Shown here in pieces: positions 53,197 to 62,277 of a DNA stretch of 64,000 nucleotides. Position numbers and translations under genes: made by a program. Origin of the DNA: BOKV01 sp041397525 (lineage in GTDB: Bacteria > Pseudomonadota > Alphaproteobacteria > Rhizobiales > Rhizobiaceae); the NCBI GenBank assembly GCA_041397525.1, contig JAWKWL010000004.1, positions 248,001 through 312,000 of the forward strand, written 5' to 3'. The stretch's first letter is position 1, and each line of letters starts with the position of its first letter. The notes under the pieces were generated by a model that searched no databases, was not told the origin of the DNA, and saw only the letters and a program-made list of their open reading frames with translations.

Positions 53197-53289
53197 CCGC
53201 TAGCGGTCCCGGAACCTGTTCGTGATCGGATAACGCCGGTCACGGCCGAAATTCTTGCGGGTGATCTTGACGCCGGGTGCCGACTGGCG
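53197..53289 (-). repeat. Right copy of the 93-bp direct repeat (the 3' end of intact nadE)
   Basis: This copy is continuous with the functional nadE gene. The left copy at 52005-52097 is identical. The 1,192-bp period carries the TetR/MAPEG pair. Confidence 0.97.
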
Positions 53290-54906
53290 GCGCTTGTATT
53301 CGGCAACATAAAGCAGATGCTCGACCCGCTCGACCGTGGCCCGCTCATGCCCCTTGGCGACAATCGCATCGACCGACATCTCGTTTTCGACCAGGCATTC
53401 GAGGATATCGTCCAGCACCGGATAGGGTGGCAGCGAATCCTGATCGGTCTGGTTCTCGCGCAATTCCGCCGATGGCGCCTTGTCGATAATGTTTTGCGGG
53501 ATGACCTCGCCCGACGGGCCCAGGCAATCGGATGGCAGATGCGAATTGCGCCAGGCCGAAAGCCGGTAGACCTGCATCTTGTAGAGATCCTTGATCGGGT
53601 TGAAGCCGCCATTCATGTCGCCGTAAAGCGTGGCATATCCCACCGACATCTCGCTCTTGTTGCCGGTCGTGACCACCATCGAGCCGAACTTGTTGGAGAT
53701 CGCCATCAATATGACGCCGCGCGTGCGCGACTGCAGGTTTTCCTCGGTTATGCCTGAATTGGTGCCCTCGAACAGCGGTGCCAGCGCATCGACAAAGCCC
53801 TCGACGGGTTGTGAAATCGGCACGACTTCGTAGCGCACGCCGAGCGCTTTTGCGCAGGCTTCGGCATCGGAGAGCGATTCCTTCGACGTGTAGCGATAGG
53901 GCATCATCACGCAGCGCACCCGCTCCTCGCCCAGCGCATCGACGGCCATCGCCGCACAAATCGCTGAATCAATGCCGCCGGAAAGGCCCAGCACCACGTT
54001 ACGAAAACCGTTCTTGTTCACATAGTCGCGCAAGCCCAGGACACAGGCGCGCCAGTCGCCTTCATCGGCGTCGGGAATGCGGGCCTTGACACCATCATCA
54101 CAGGCCCAGCCCTTCTCGGTGCGCCGCCAGGTCGTCAGCACGATATTGGCCTCGAACTGGTTCATCTGAACCGCCAAATGGTGATCCGTATTTATGATGA
54201 AAGAGCCGCCATCGAAGACCAGTTCATCCTGCCCGCCGAGCTGGTTGGCATAAAGCATCGGCAGGCCGGTTTCGATCACCTGTTTGATAGCGATCTGGTG
54301 GCGGATTTCCATCTTGTCGCGGTAATAGGGCGAACCATTGGGAACGAGCAGCAGTTCCGCGCCAGATTCGGCAAGCGTCTCGCACACACCCATCTCGCCC
54401 CAGATGTCCTCGCAGACCGGGACACCGATGCGCACTCCCCGAAAATTCACCGGACCTGGCATTGGTCCCGGCTGAAACACCCGTTTTTCGTCAAATTCGG
54501 AGTAGTTGGGAAGGTCCACCTTGTAGCGCCATGTCACGACCTCGCCCGCATCAAGCAGCGCGACGCCATTGTGCAGTGTGTCACGGCCCTTCCTCTTGTG
54601 ACCTTGCCGGGCTGGTGAACCGATGAGAACGCCCGGCCCGCCGTCGGCTGTATCCGCAGCGAGTGTTTGCACGGCTTCCATGCATTCCTCGACAAAGGCC
54701 GGTTTCAACACCAAGTCCTCCGGCGGATAGCCCGAGATGAACAATTCGGTAAAAACCACCAGGTCGGCCTGCATGCGGGCGGCATCCGCACGGGCAGCAC
54801 GCGCGAGCGCCAGATTGCCCGCGACATCACCGACAGTCGGGTTCAATTGGGCGATGGCAATGCGCAATATGTTTGGCGCTGCCTTGGGGGTAGGTTTCTT
54901 GGTCAT
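53200..54906 (-). CDS. nadE: Glutamine-dependent NAD+ synthetase
   Basis: Final enzyme of NAD synthesis, 568 residues. The N-terminal glutaminase (nitrilase fold) has the triad Glu54 (FTELF), Lys129 (WRYKV) and Cys165 (VCEDIWG). The synthetase domain has the ATP PP-loop SGGIDS at 309-314. The last 29 codons are repeated outside the gene at 52005-52097. The gene appears intact. Confidence 0.96.
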   Translation of the reverse strand: MTKKPTPKAAPNILRIAIAQLNPTVGDVAGNLALARAARADAARMQADLVVFTELFISGYPPEDLVLKPAFVEECMEAVQTLAADTADGGPGVLIGSPARQGHKRKGRDTLHNGVALLDAGEVVTWRYKVDLPNYSEFDEKRVFQPGPMPGPVNFRGVRIGVPVCEDIWGEMGVCETLAESGAELLLVPNGSPYYRDKMEIRHQIAIKQVIETGLPMLYANQLGGQDELVFDGGSFIINTDHHLAVQMNQFEANIVLTTWRRTEKGWACDDGVKARIPDADEGDWRACVLGLRDYVNKNGFRNVVLGLSGGIDSAICAAMAVDALGEERVRCVMMPYRYTSKESLSDAEACAKALGVRYEVVPISQPVEGFVDALAPLFEGTNSGITEENLQSRTRGVILMAISNKFGSMVVTTGNKSEMSVGYATLYGDMNGGFNPIKDLYKMQVYRLSAWRNSHLPSDCLGPSGEVIPQNIIDKAPSAELRENQTDQDSLPPYPVLDDILECLVENEMSVDAIVAKGHERATVERVEHLLYVAEYKRRQSAPGVKITRKNFGRDRRYPITNRFRDR

Positions 54907-55083
54907 GCATGCTGCTTATGCGATTTTTCGTGTTTCTTGAAGAAAAATCACATCGCAACGCGCCGACGGTTTCCATTCAGGATGCGTTCAGCCAAGTGCT
55001 GCCACAATCAAGGGCAATAAAGGACACCATCAGGGGTCCTGAAACCCGGCCCTCACTGGCCAGAACCATATTGGAGTGTCGCC

Positions 55084-55644
55084 ATGTCCCCTAACATGAA
55101 CAGCCGATTTGCAGCAGGCGCGCTCGCAGCGGTCATAGCCGTTGGTGTACTTGCACCCACACAAGCACATGCCGATCATCGTTATCGCCACCATCACAAT
55201 GGCGACGGCGATGCCTTCGTGGCAGGGGTTGCGGGCGTGATCCTGGGATCCGTCCTTGCTGCCCCGCGTTACCCCGTATATGTCGCCCCGCCGCCGCCGC
55301 CGGTAGTCTATGTCGAACCGCAGCCTGTCTATGTGGAGCCGCAGCCGGTCTATTCGGATCCAGGCTATCTTTCTGCTCCCGCAACACCCTATCCGGTTTA
55401 CCAGCCTGTCTATCCGAATGAGCGGGCACGCAGGCCATTGTCCCAGGTCCGGCGCGACCAAAGCGGACCGAAGGTCATTACCTATGAAGAAACGGTTCGC
55501 AATTCCAGAAATGCTGGTGGATATGGTGAACCCTGGACAGCAAGCTGGGAAAACTGGTGCTCGGCCAAATATCGCACCTTCGACGCCTCGACCGGCACCT
55601 ATAACGGATATGACGGCAAGCGTCATTTCTGCGTGGTCCAGTAG
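55084..55644 (+). CDS. BA14K-family protein
   Basis: Exported protein of 186 residues. A signal peptide (about 1-31, ending AHAD) is followed by a His-rich segment, a hydrophobic Gly/Ala stretch, a proline/valine/tyrosine-rich low-complexity region (PPPPPVVYVEPQPVYVEPQPVY), and a C-terminal BA14K domain (SWENWCSAKYRTFDASTGTYNGYDGKRHFC). The family was first described as an immunoreactive, lectin-like protein in Brucella. Function in this organism is unknown. Confidence 0.85.
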   Translation: MSPNMNSRFAAGALAAVIAVGVLAPTQAHADHRYRHHHNGDGDAFVAGVAGVILGSVLAAPRYPVYVAPPPPPVVYVEPQPVYVEPQPVYSDPGYLSAPATPYPVYQPVYPNERARRPLSQVRRDQSGPKVITYEETVRNSRNAGGYGEPWTASWENWCSAKYRTFDASTGTYNGYDGKRHFCVVQ

Positions 55645-55696
55645 AGATTAGCCCTTCCCAGCCCCCCTTGGGAGTTTGATCCCTTCCGCGCAGAAT

Positions 55697-55724
55697 GCGG
55701 GAAGCCAACAAACAGGCTTCCCGC
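55697..55724. terminator. Hairpin after the BA14K gene
   Basis: A perfect 10-bp stem (GCGGGAAGCC with GGCTTCCCGC) with an 8-base loop starts about 50 bp after the BA14K stop. There is no T run, so it may be a processing or rho-linked site and not a simple terminator. Confidence 0.5.
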
Positions 55725-55850
55725 GCCCAACTCGAACCAGGCTGCACAAAGTCACGCCACAATGTGCCGGTAAATATGGAATCCCATTCCTTGAAAAAGC
55801 CGACGGGAAACCCATCTATGAATAGGCGGACCATGAGAAAGGATTCCCAA

Positions 55851-55979
55851 ATGACCTTCCCGGATGATCACATCAGGGGAGTGGAACGGGTGGAAGATCA
55901 CTCGGCAGCAAGCATCGTCATCGTATCCTTGGTGATGATCGGAGCGGCCCTTGCGAGTCTTTCAGCCGTCATAGCCTGA
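55851..55979 (+). CDS. Small membrane protein of 42 residues
   Basis: A tiny gene beginning MTFPDDH with AAAGGA eight bases upstream. Residues 20-41 form one hydrophobic helix (IVIVSLVMIGAALASLSAVIA); the first 19 are charged and cytoplasmic. It is followed by a strong terminator 35 bp later, which supports transcription. I know no family for it. Confidence 0.6.
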   Translation: MTFPDDHIRGVERVEDHSAASIVIVSLVMIGAALASLSAVIA

Positions 55980-56014
55980 ACCGGGCAACCGGAACAGACC
56001 ACCCCACAAAAAGC

Positions 56015-56041
56015 GGCAGGGCCTTTGGTCCTGCCCTTTTT
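56015..56041 (+). terminator. Rho-independent terminator, probably bidirectional
   Basis: A 9-bp GC stem (GGCAGGGCC with GGTCCTGCC, one G-U pair, loop TTT) is followed by CTTTTT on the plus strand and by a T run on the minus strand too. It serves the 42-residue membrane protein gene and the convergent aminotransferase gene that ends at 56066. Confidence 0.85.
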
Positions 56042-56065
56042 GTTTATGGCATCGGTTTGCAGGGT

Positions 56066-57172
56066 TCAGCCCAGCGATTTCAATGTGTCTGCCAGCACTT
56101 CTGCGAAAATGTCGAGATCGTGCTCGAAACCCGCGCTGACCCGGATGCATCTCGACAGTGGATCAACGCCCGGCATGCGTATGAAGACACCGCGCGACAG
56201 CACGCCTTCCATCACTGACTTGGCGTATGCCGTATCCCGCAGGCAGTCTATGGTGACAAAATTGGTGGCGGATGCGATGGGGACAAGGCCGTTTTCACTG
56301 GCAATTCGCGCAATGCGATGGCGCGCTGCGGTGGTTCTGTCCACGACAGATGCCAGCCATTCCTGATCGGACAGGGCTGCAACCGCACCGATTTCAGCTG
56401 TACGGTTCATGCCGTAATGATCGCGGACCTTCTCGAATTCCGAAATCAGCCCCGCTTCGCCGATGCAATAGCCGACCCTTGCGCCTGCCATGCCATAGGC
56501 CTTGGAAAAGGTTCTGAACCGCAATACACGCGGGTCGTCAGTGTCAATCGGCGGCAGGACACCGGACGGTGCATATTCGCCATAAGCCTCGTCCAGCAGC
56601 AGGACGCAGCCATCGGGCAGGCTGGAAATCATTTCGGTGATGGAACCGGCACCCCACCAGGTGCCCATGGGATTGTCCGGGTTCGACAGATAGATCATCG
56701 CTGCCCCGGTCTCGCGCGCCTTGTCGATCACGGCTGGCCAGTCCTCGCGGTCATCACGATAATCGACCTTGTGCAGCGTCCCGCCATAACCGGTCACATG
56801 AAAATTGAAGGTCGGATAGGCACCGTTGGAGGTGACGACATGAACGCCCTCCTCCACAAACATGCGGGACGCGTTTCCAAGCAAACCGTCAATCCCACCG
56901 CCCAGCACGACGTTCTCAGGTCTCACGCCGTGGTGCGCAGCTATCGCATGGCGGGTTTCGAAGCCTTCGGGGTCACCATATTTCCATATCTCCCTGCCCG
57001 CTTCTGCCATGGCCGCAATGGCCTTGGGTGAAGGGCCGAACAGGCATTCATTGGCTCCAATGCGGGCCCTGAACGGCTTGCCGCGCGCGCGTTCCTGCGC
57101 TTCGGGGCCAACAAAGGGAACGGTCGCAGGCATTGCAGCCACAAACGGTCGCAGGCGATAGGGCATTTTCAT
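56066..57172 (-). CDS. HisC-like class II aminotransferase
   Basis: PLP aminotransferase of 368 residues similar to histidinol-phosphate aminotransferase and its relatives. Features are YLSNPDNPMGT, LLDEAYGEYA and the lysine motif TFSKAYGMAGARVGY. GCGGAG precedes the ATG. It is 3 bp downstream of a methyltransferase gene on the same strand. No other histidine gene is nearby, so the substrate (histidinol phosphate, an aromatic amino acid or another) is open. Confidence 0.88.
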   Translation of the reverse strand: MKMPYRLRPFVAAMPATVPFVGPEAQERARGKPFRARIGANECLFGPSPKAIAAMAEAGREIWKYGDPEGFETRHAIAAHHGVRPENVVLGGGIDGLLGNASRMFVEEGVHVVTSNGAYPTFNFHVTGYGGTLHKVDYRDDREDWPAVIDKARETGAAMIYLSNPDNPMGTWWGAGSITEMISSLPDGCVLLLDEAYGEYAPSGVLPPIDTDDPRVLRFRTFSKAYGMAGARVGYCIGEAGLISEFEKVRDHYGMNRTAEIGAVAALSDQEWLASVVDRTTAARHRIARIASENGLVPIASATNFVTIDCLRDTAYAKSVMEGVLSRGVFIRMPGVDPLSRCIRVSAGFEHDLDIFAEVLADTLKSLG

Positions 57173-57175
57173 GGC

Positions 57176-57847
57176 TTACTCCGCATTCCGCTGCCAAACA
57201 AAGAAAGGTGCCTTACCCGGGCGAACACCAAGCATGGCGCGGCGCTCATCGGTGATGCCGTCGCCAAGCAGGTTGCCACCGGGCATGGTTTCGAGGTACT
57301 CGACAAAATCGGCACCAAAGCATTTGAAGTGGTCTTCCTGGAGGAACTTTTCCAGCCGCTCCTGATCACTTGCCAGATTTTCACCGCCCTCTTCGGTTTC
57401 GCGGTTCATGTAAGGGCCCGGCACGGACAGGATCATCATCCCGCCCGGCTTCAGCCAGTTGGCAAAACCCGCGAGGTGATTCTTGTAGTGGCCAGGAATG
57501 TGCTCGAGCACATGGTTGTGGATGATCGCATTGAAATAGCCAGCCGGAAATAGGCTGAACCCTTCCGGCAGGAACATCCGTACTGGCCGGGCGTGCGGAT
57601 AGCGTTCGGGCGATGCGTCCGCAGTGATGTACCCCTCGCCGAATTGCTCCTTCAGGACAGGATGAAGGAACTTTTCCGGCGCCAGATGCAGCAGCCTCGC
57701 ACCGGGCTTGGCCAGTGGAAACAGCAGGTTTTCATAGACCTCCAACGCTATGCGGTGACGTGCCTTTGAACCGCATTGCGCGCAGCGTTCCTTGGGCCTG
57801 CCGCGATAGGATTCGAACTCGGTTCCGCCGCAAATATTGCAATGCAT
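57176..57847 (-). CDS. Class I SAM-dependent methyltransferase with N-terminal Cys4 motif
   Basis: Protein of 223 residues. The first 26 residues contain CNICG and CAQCG, a zinc-ribbon-like pair. The methyltransferase core includes LLHLAPEKFL (motif I region), YITADASPE and NAIIHNHVLEHIP (motif IV region). GAAGGGCATC precedes the ATG; longer frames upstream are not conserved. The target is not known. It is paired with the HisC-like aminotransferase. Confidence 0.85.
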   Translation of the reverse strand: MHCNICGGTEFESYRGRPKERCAQCGSKARHRIALEVYENLLFPLAKPGARLLHLAPEKFLHPVLKEQFGEGYITADASPERYPHARPVRMFLPEGFSLFPAGYFNAIIHNHVLEHIPGHYKNHLAGFANWLKPGGMMILSVPGPYMNRETEEGGENLASDQERLEKFLQEDHFKCFGADFVEYLETMPGGNLLGDGITDERRAMLGVRPGKAPFFVWQRNAE

Positions 57848-57983
57848 GATGCCCTTCCCGTTTGTCCCATCCTTAGCGAAAATCGGTGCAAAGGCAAAGC
57901 TCCCTTCCCGCCTTCTCGCAATTGACGTCATCCCGCGATAGTCTCGCCAAGTGATTCTTTCATGACAGTGATGCGGCAGAGCT

Positions 57984-59990
57984 ATGGACGACCCAAACGA
58001 CCTTTTTTCCAACATGCCCGCCCCCCGGCCCGAAAAGGCTGGCGGCAAGTCGGACGGCGGCTACAGTGCGGCAGACATCCAGGTACTGGAAGGGCTGGAG
58101 CCGGTTCGCAAGCGGCCGGGCATGTATATTGGTGGCACTGATGAGCGCGCCATGCACCACCTGTTTGCCGAAGTCATCGACAATTCGATGGATGAGGCGG
58201 TTGCAGGATTTGCAAGCTGGATCGAGGTGGAGCTCGACGCACAGGGCTATTTGTCGGTCACCGACAATGGCCGCGGCATCCCGGTCGAGAACCATCCGAA
58301 ATTCAAGGACAAGTCCACGCTTGAAATCGTACTGACAGTACTTCATGCGGGTGGCAAGTTCGACGGCAAGGCCTATGAGACCTCTGGTGGCCTGCATGGC
58401 GTGGGCGTGTCAGTCGTCAATGCACTTTCGATCCACCTCGAGGTGGAAGTTGCGACCAACCGCAAGCTTTTCCGGCAGGAATTCCGCCAGGGCATTCCCG
58501 TCGGCGGATTGCAGCATCTGGGCGATGTGCATAACCGGCGCGGCACCAAGGTCCGGTTCAAGCCGGACGAGGAAATCTTTGGCAAGGGCTGTGCCTTTGA
58601 TCCTGAACGGCTTTACAAGATGGCGCGTTCGAAGGCTTATCTCTTCGGCGGGGTGGAAATCCGCTGGAAATGCGACCCCTCGCTTGTCGAAGGCAAGAAG
58701 GATGTGGAACCCAATGCGGTATTCCACTTTCCAGGCGGCCTGAAAGACTATCTCGAAGCCACGATCAGCAACCAGCACAAGGTGACGCTGGAGCCGTTTG
58801 CGGGCAAGACCGAGAAATCCGGCGGGCATGGCGCCGTCGAATGGGCAGTTGCCTGGCATGGCGATGACGGCTTCGTCAACTCCTACTGCAATACCATACC
58901 TACCCGCGACGGCGGAACGCATGAAGCCGGCCTTCGCATTGCGCTGGCGCGCGGGCTGAAATCCTATGCCGACATCATCGGCAACAAGAAGGCCACACTG
59001 ATCACCACCGACGACGTGATGACGTCGGCGGCCGCGATGATGTCCGTATTCATCCGTGAGCCGGAATTCGTTGGCCAGACCAAGGACAAGCTAGCAACGG
59101 TCGAAGCGCAACGCATCGTCGAAAATGCGATCCGTGACCCGTTCGATCACTGGCTGGCCGCCTCGCCGCAGCAGGCATCAAAGCTGCTCGACTGGGTGAT
59201 CGACCGTGCCGAGGAACGCCTCGCCCGGCGCAAGGAAAAGGAAATCAACCGCAAAACCGCTACGCGCAAATTGCGGCTTCCGGGCAAACTCGCCGACTGC
59301 TCGGCCAATGCGGCAGGCGGCACGGAACTCTTCATCGTGGAAGGCGACTCGGCCGGTGGTTCAGCCAAGCAGGCGCGCAACCGCACAAGCCAGGCCGTGC
59401 TCCCGCTGCGTGGCAAGATCCTCAACGTGGCATCAGCCGGCCGTGAGAAACTCGCCGCCAACCAGCAGATTGCCGATCTAATCCAGGCCCTTGGCTGCGG
59501 CACCCGCTCGAAATATCGAGACGACGACCTGCGCTATGACCGCATCATAATCATGACCGACGCTGATGTTGACGGGGCGCATATCGCCTCACTGCTGATC
59601 ACCTTCTTCTACCAGGAGATGCCGGATCTGATCGCACGTGGCCATTTGTATCTGGCTGTACCGCCGCTCTATCGCATCAGCCAGGGTGGCAAAACGCTTT
59701 ATGCCCGCGATGACGCGCACAAGGATGAGCTTCTGCGCACCGAGTTCAGCGGCAACAAGAAGGTTGAGATCGGCCGCTTCAAGGGCCTTGGCGAAATGAT
59801 GCCAGCCCAGTTGAAGGAAACAACGATGGACCCGAAAGTCCGCACGCTCCTGCGCGTGGAAGTGCCTGAGCTTTCTGTCAACGATACCCGCGACCGCGTT
59901 GACCAGTTGATGGGCAACAAGCCGGAAGCGCGGTTCCGCTTCATCCAGGAAAACGCCGAATTCACCAATGACGCATTGCTGGATGTTTGA
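57984..59990 (+). CDS. parE: DNA topoisomerase IV subunit B
   Basis: Type IIA topoisomerase ATPase subunit of 668 residues. The GHKL ATP site is VIDNSMDEAVAG, VTDNGRGIPVE and ETSGGLHGVGVSVVNALS. The TOPRIM catalytic segments are EGDSAGGSAKQARNR and IMTDADVDGAHI, ending with the C-terminal region NAEFTNDALLDV, without the gyrase-specific insert. It decatenates daughter chromosomes with ParC. Confidence 0.95.
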   Translation: MDDPNDLFSNMPAPRPEKAGGKSDGGYSAADIQVLEGLEPVRKRPGMYIGGTDERAMHHLFAEVIDNSMDEAVAGFASWIEVELDAQGYLSVTDNGRGIPVENHPKFKDKSTLEIVLTVLHAGGKFDGKAYETSGGLHGVGVSVVNALSIHLEVEVATNRKLFRQEFRQGIPVGGLQHLGDVHNRRGTKVRFKPDEEIFGKGCAFDPERLYKMARSKAYLFGGVEIRWKCDPSLVEGKKDVEPNAVFHFPGGLKDYLEATISNQHKVTLEPFAGKTEKSGGHGAVEWAVAWHGDDGFVNSYCNTIPTRDGGTHEAGLRIALARGLKSYADIIGNKKATLITTDDVMTSAAAMMSVFIREPEFVGQTKDKLATVEAQRIVENAIRDPFDHWLAASPQQASKLLDWVIDRAEERLARRKEKEINRKTATRKLRLPGKLADCSANAAGGTELFIVEGDSAGGSAKQARNRTSQAVLPLRGKILNVASAGREKLAANQQIADLIQALGCGTRSKYRDDDLRYDRIIIMTDADVDGAHIASLLITFFYQEMPDLIARGHLYLAVPPLYRISQGGKTLYARDDAHKDELLRTEFSGNKKVEIGRFKGLGEMMPAQLKETTMDPKVRTLLRVEVPELSVNDTRDRVDQLMGNKPEARFRFIQENAEFTNDALLDV

Positions 59991-60030
59991 ACTCTCACTG
60001 CTGCGACAATAGTTTCATATTCTTAAATCA

Positions 60031-60045
60031 GCATATGTAGTATGC
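60031..60045. promoter_or_regulatory. Inverted repeat upstream of the sqr gene
   Basis: GCATA-TGTAG-TATGC in the 136-bp gap before sqr, in an AT-rich patch, resembles the dyads used by ArsR-type sulfide sensors (BigR/SqrR). No such regulator gene lies in the window, so the assignment is tentative. Confidence 0.35.
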
Positions 60046-60126
60046 TCCATCCGGCGCATGGCGATGGAGCCTGGGGTGCCCGGTGATTGCCCGGGTTGAG
60101 GATGCCCAAGCGCATTGGAGGAACAC

Positions 60127-61416
60127 ATGGCACATATCGTTGTACTGGGCGCCGGCTTGGGCGGGTCAATCATGGCCTATGAGCTTCGCGACAAACTGAG
60201 CTCATCCGACAAGATCACGGTGGTATCCAAGGATCCGAAATATCATTTCGTACCGTCCAATCCGTGGATCGCTGTTGGCTGGCGCGAACGCGAGGACATT
60301 TCCATCGACCTTTCGAAGCCGATGAAAAAGCGAAATATCGACTTCAAGCCAGTCGCTGCACAGAAGCTCCACGCCGAGGAAAACCGGCTCGAACTCGTCG
60401 ATGGCACATCCATCGACTATGACTATCTTGTTATTGCGACCGGGCCGGAACTCGCCTTTGACGAGATCGAGGGGCTGGGTCCACATGGCGGCTTCACGCA
60501 CTCGATCTGCCATGTTGACCATGCCGAGAAGGCCAGGGACGCGTTCGAGGAATTCTGCAAGAACCCCGGGCCAATCGTGGTCGGCGCGGTTCAGGGCGCT
60601 TCCTGCTTCGGACCGGCCTATGAATTCACCTTCATTCTGGATACCGAACTGCGCCGCCGCAAGATCCGCGACAAGGTGCCGATCACCTTCGTGACATCCG
60701 AACCCTATGTCGGCCATCTGGGTCTCGACGGTGTTGGCGACACCAAGGGGCTTCTCGAAAGCGAGATGCGCGGCCACCACATCAAGTGGATGACATCGAC
60801 CAAGGTGAAGAAGGTCGAAGCGGGCAAGATGACCGTCGAGGAAATCAATGACGACGGTTCGGTGAAGGGCGAAAAGGAACTGCCATTCGGCTTCTCGATG
60901 ATGCTGCCTGCCTTCAAGGGAGTGGCTGCCGTATCGGGCATTGAAGGCCTGTCCAATCCGCGCGGCTTCACGATTGTCGACAAGCACCAGCAGAACCCGA
61001 AATACAAGAACATCTTCGCTGTCGGCGTTTGCGTAGCCATTCCGCCAATGGGTCCGACTCCGGTTCCGTGCGGTGTGCCAAAAACCGGCTTCATGATCGA
61101 ATCCATGGTGACGGCAACAGCAGAAAACATTGCAGAACTGGTGAAGGGGCAGCAGCCGACGCACCAGGGAACATGGAACGCGGTTTGCCTAGCTGATTTC
61201 GGCGATTCCGGCATCGCATTCGTGGCACAGCCGCAAATTCCGCCACGCAACGTGAACTGGGCCTCGTCCGGCAAATGGGTGCATCTGGCCAAGATCGCGT
61301 TTGAAAAATATTTCATCCGCAAGATCAAGCGGGGCACTTCAGAGCCGCTTTATGAAAAATCCTTCCTGCAGCTCGTGGGTATCCACAAGCTCAAGGAAGT
61401 CAAAACAGACAGCTAA
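60127..61416 (+). CDS. sqr: Sulfide:quinone oxidoreductase
   Basis: Membrane-associated flavoprotein of 429 residues that oxidises sulfide and reduces quinone. The N-terminal FAD motif is VVLGAGLGGS. Three cysteines, Cys128 (SICHV), Cys160 (ASCFG) and Cys354 (AVCLADFG), lie at nearly the same places as the redox-active set of type I SQR from Acidithiobacillus (128, 160, 356). The segment TPVPCGVPKTGFMIE is family-typical and has an extra Cys315. GGAGGA precedes the ATG; an earlier in-frame ATG is weaker. Confidence 0.92.
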   Translation: MAHIVVLGAGLGGSIMAYELRDKLSSSDKITVVSKDPKYHFVPSNPWIAVGWREREDISIDLSKPMKKRNIDFKPVAAQKLHAEENRLELVDGTSIDYDYLVIATGPELAFDEIEGLGPHGGFTHSICHVDHAEKARDAFEEFCKNPGPIVVGAVQGASCFGPAYEFTFILDTELRRRKIRDKVPITFVTSEPYVGHLGLDGVGDTKGLLESEMRGHHIKWMTSTKVKKVEAGKMTVEEINDDGSVKGEKELPFGFSMMLPAFKGVAAVSGIEGLSNPRGFTIVDKHQQNPKYKNIFAVGVCVAIPPMGPTPVPCGVPKTGFMIESMVTATAENIAELVKGQQPTHQGTWNAVCLADFGDSGIAFVAQPQIPPRNVNWASSGKWVHLAKIAFEKYFIRKIKRGTSEPLYEKSFLQLVGIHKLKEVKTDS

Positions 61417-61431
61417 GCGCGGAAAACTCTC

Positions 61432-61454
61432 CCGGGCCGGATCTTCCGGCCCGG
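61432..61454. terminator. Hairpin between sqr and the convergent secreted-protein gene
   Basis: A perfect 9-bp GC stem (CCGGGCCGG with CCGGCCCGG, 5-base loop) 15 bp after the sqr stop. The plus side has no T run; the minus side has GAGAGTTTTCC. It probably serves one or both of the convergent genes. Confidence 0.55.
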
Positions 61455-61468
61455 ACATCAAACGCGGG

Positions 61469-62110
61469 TTACTCCGGTTTGGGAAGCACAAGATCGGGCC
61501 AGGGCTCGATGATTTGCGTAAAATCGGCTTCGACCCCGTTGGCGACGGAATGCGTGGTGACCTTGCTCATCCATTGGGTTTCACGGTTGATCCAGTATTT
61601 CTGGTGCACGCCCTGACCCTGCAATCCACTCGACTTGTAGTCACCTTCCAGCGTTTCGTGCGCAATGCCATCGAGCATCTCCTCGCCGCAGACAATGTTC
61701 TCGCTGGTCTTTGCATCGTTGCGCTGGGTTTCGCGTACCGCACCAGGGTCGCTGGCTGCGTCAAGCTCGCGCACGAACTGCCAGCTTTTTCCGTCCATGG
61801 ACGTATACATCCTGGTGCCCAGAAACAGGCTCCAGATGCTGTTTTTCGGTTCGATAGGCTCGCTCATCGAGGCCATCACATCGCCACCCATGCTGTAATT
61901 GTAGTTCTCCATTCTCGGAAAACCCTTCAACTCTTGTATAATGTGCAAGCGCACCGGCCCCGTGTCCGGACTGCCTTCGCCCGTCAGCCGGATAAATTTC
62001 TCCTCGCAACTTTCGGCCATCGCCAATGAACCGGCCGTCACAGCAAGAAAAGCGGCCATCATTGCCGTCACGAGACGTCGATTTTGGAAGAAGGTGATCC
62101 TTGTTTCCAC
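61469..62110 (-). CDS. Secreted protein of unknown function (213 aa)
   Basis: A GTG start with GGAG seven bases before it. The signal peptide is about residues 1-32 (LVTAMMAAFLAVTAGSLAMAES). The mature part has two cysteines (SCEEK and IVCGEE) that could form a disulfide. Recognisable phrases such as MYTSMDGKSWQFVRE and KYWINRETQWMSKVTT recall lipoprotein-localisation-like periplasmic proteins, but I cannot place it in a family. Confidence 0.75.
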   Translation of the reverse strand: METRITFFQNRRLVTAMMAAFLAVTAGSLAMAESCEEKFIRLTGEGSPDTGPVRLHIIQELKGFPRMENYNYSMGGDVMASMSEPIEPKNSIWSLFLGTRMYTSMDGKSWQFVRELDAASDPGAVRETQRNDAKTSENIVCGEEMLDGIAHETLEGDYKSSGLQGQGVHQKYWINRETQWMSKVTTHSVANGVEADFTQIIEPWPDLVLPKPE

Positions 62111-62218
62111 GTTGTTTCTCCACGCAATTCCTGTGTCATCAGGCAGGGTCCGAATTTCCGCCGTACGGTCGAATGACCGAAATCATTCAAACCGGCATGC
62201 ATCGTACAATATTGAAAG

Positions 62219-62255
62219 CAAAAAAGAAGCCGGTGGCTATTACACCACCGGGCTT
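62219..62255 (-). terminator. Rho-independent terminator of the broken fasciclin gene
   Basis: On the minus strand an AAGCCCGGTGG / CCACCGGCTT stem (one bulge, 8-base loop) is followed by CTTTTTT. It lies just after the fasciclin remnant and is still intact. Confidence 0.75.
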
Positions 62256-62277
62256 TTCGATTCCACGCATCCCAAAG

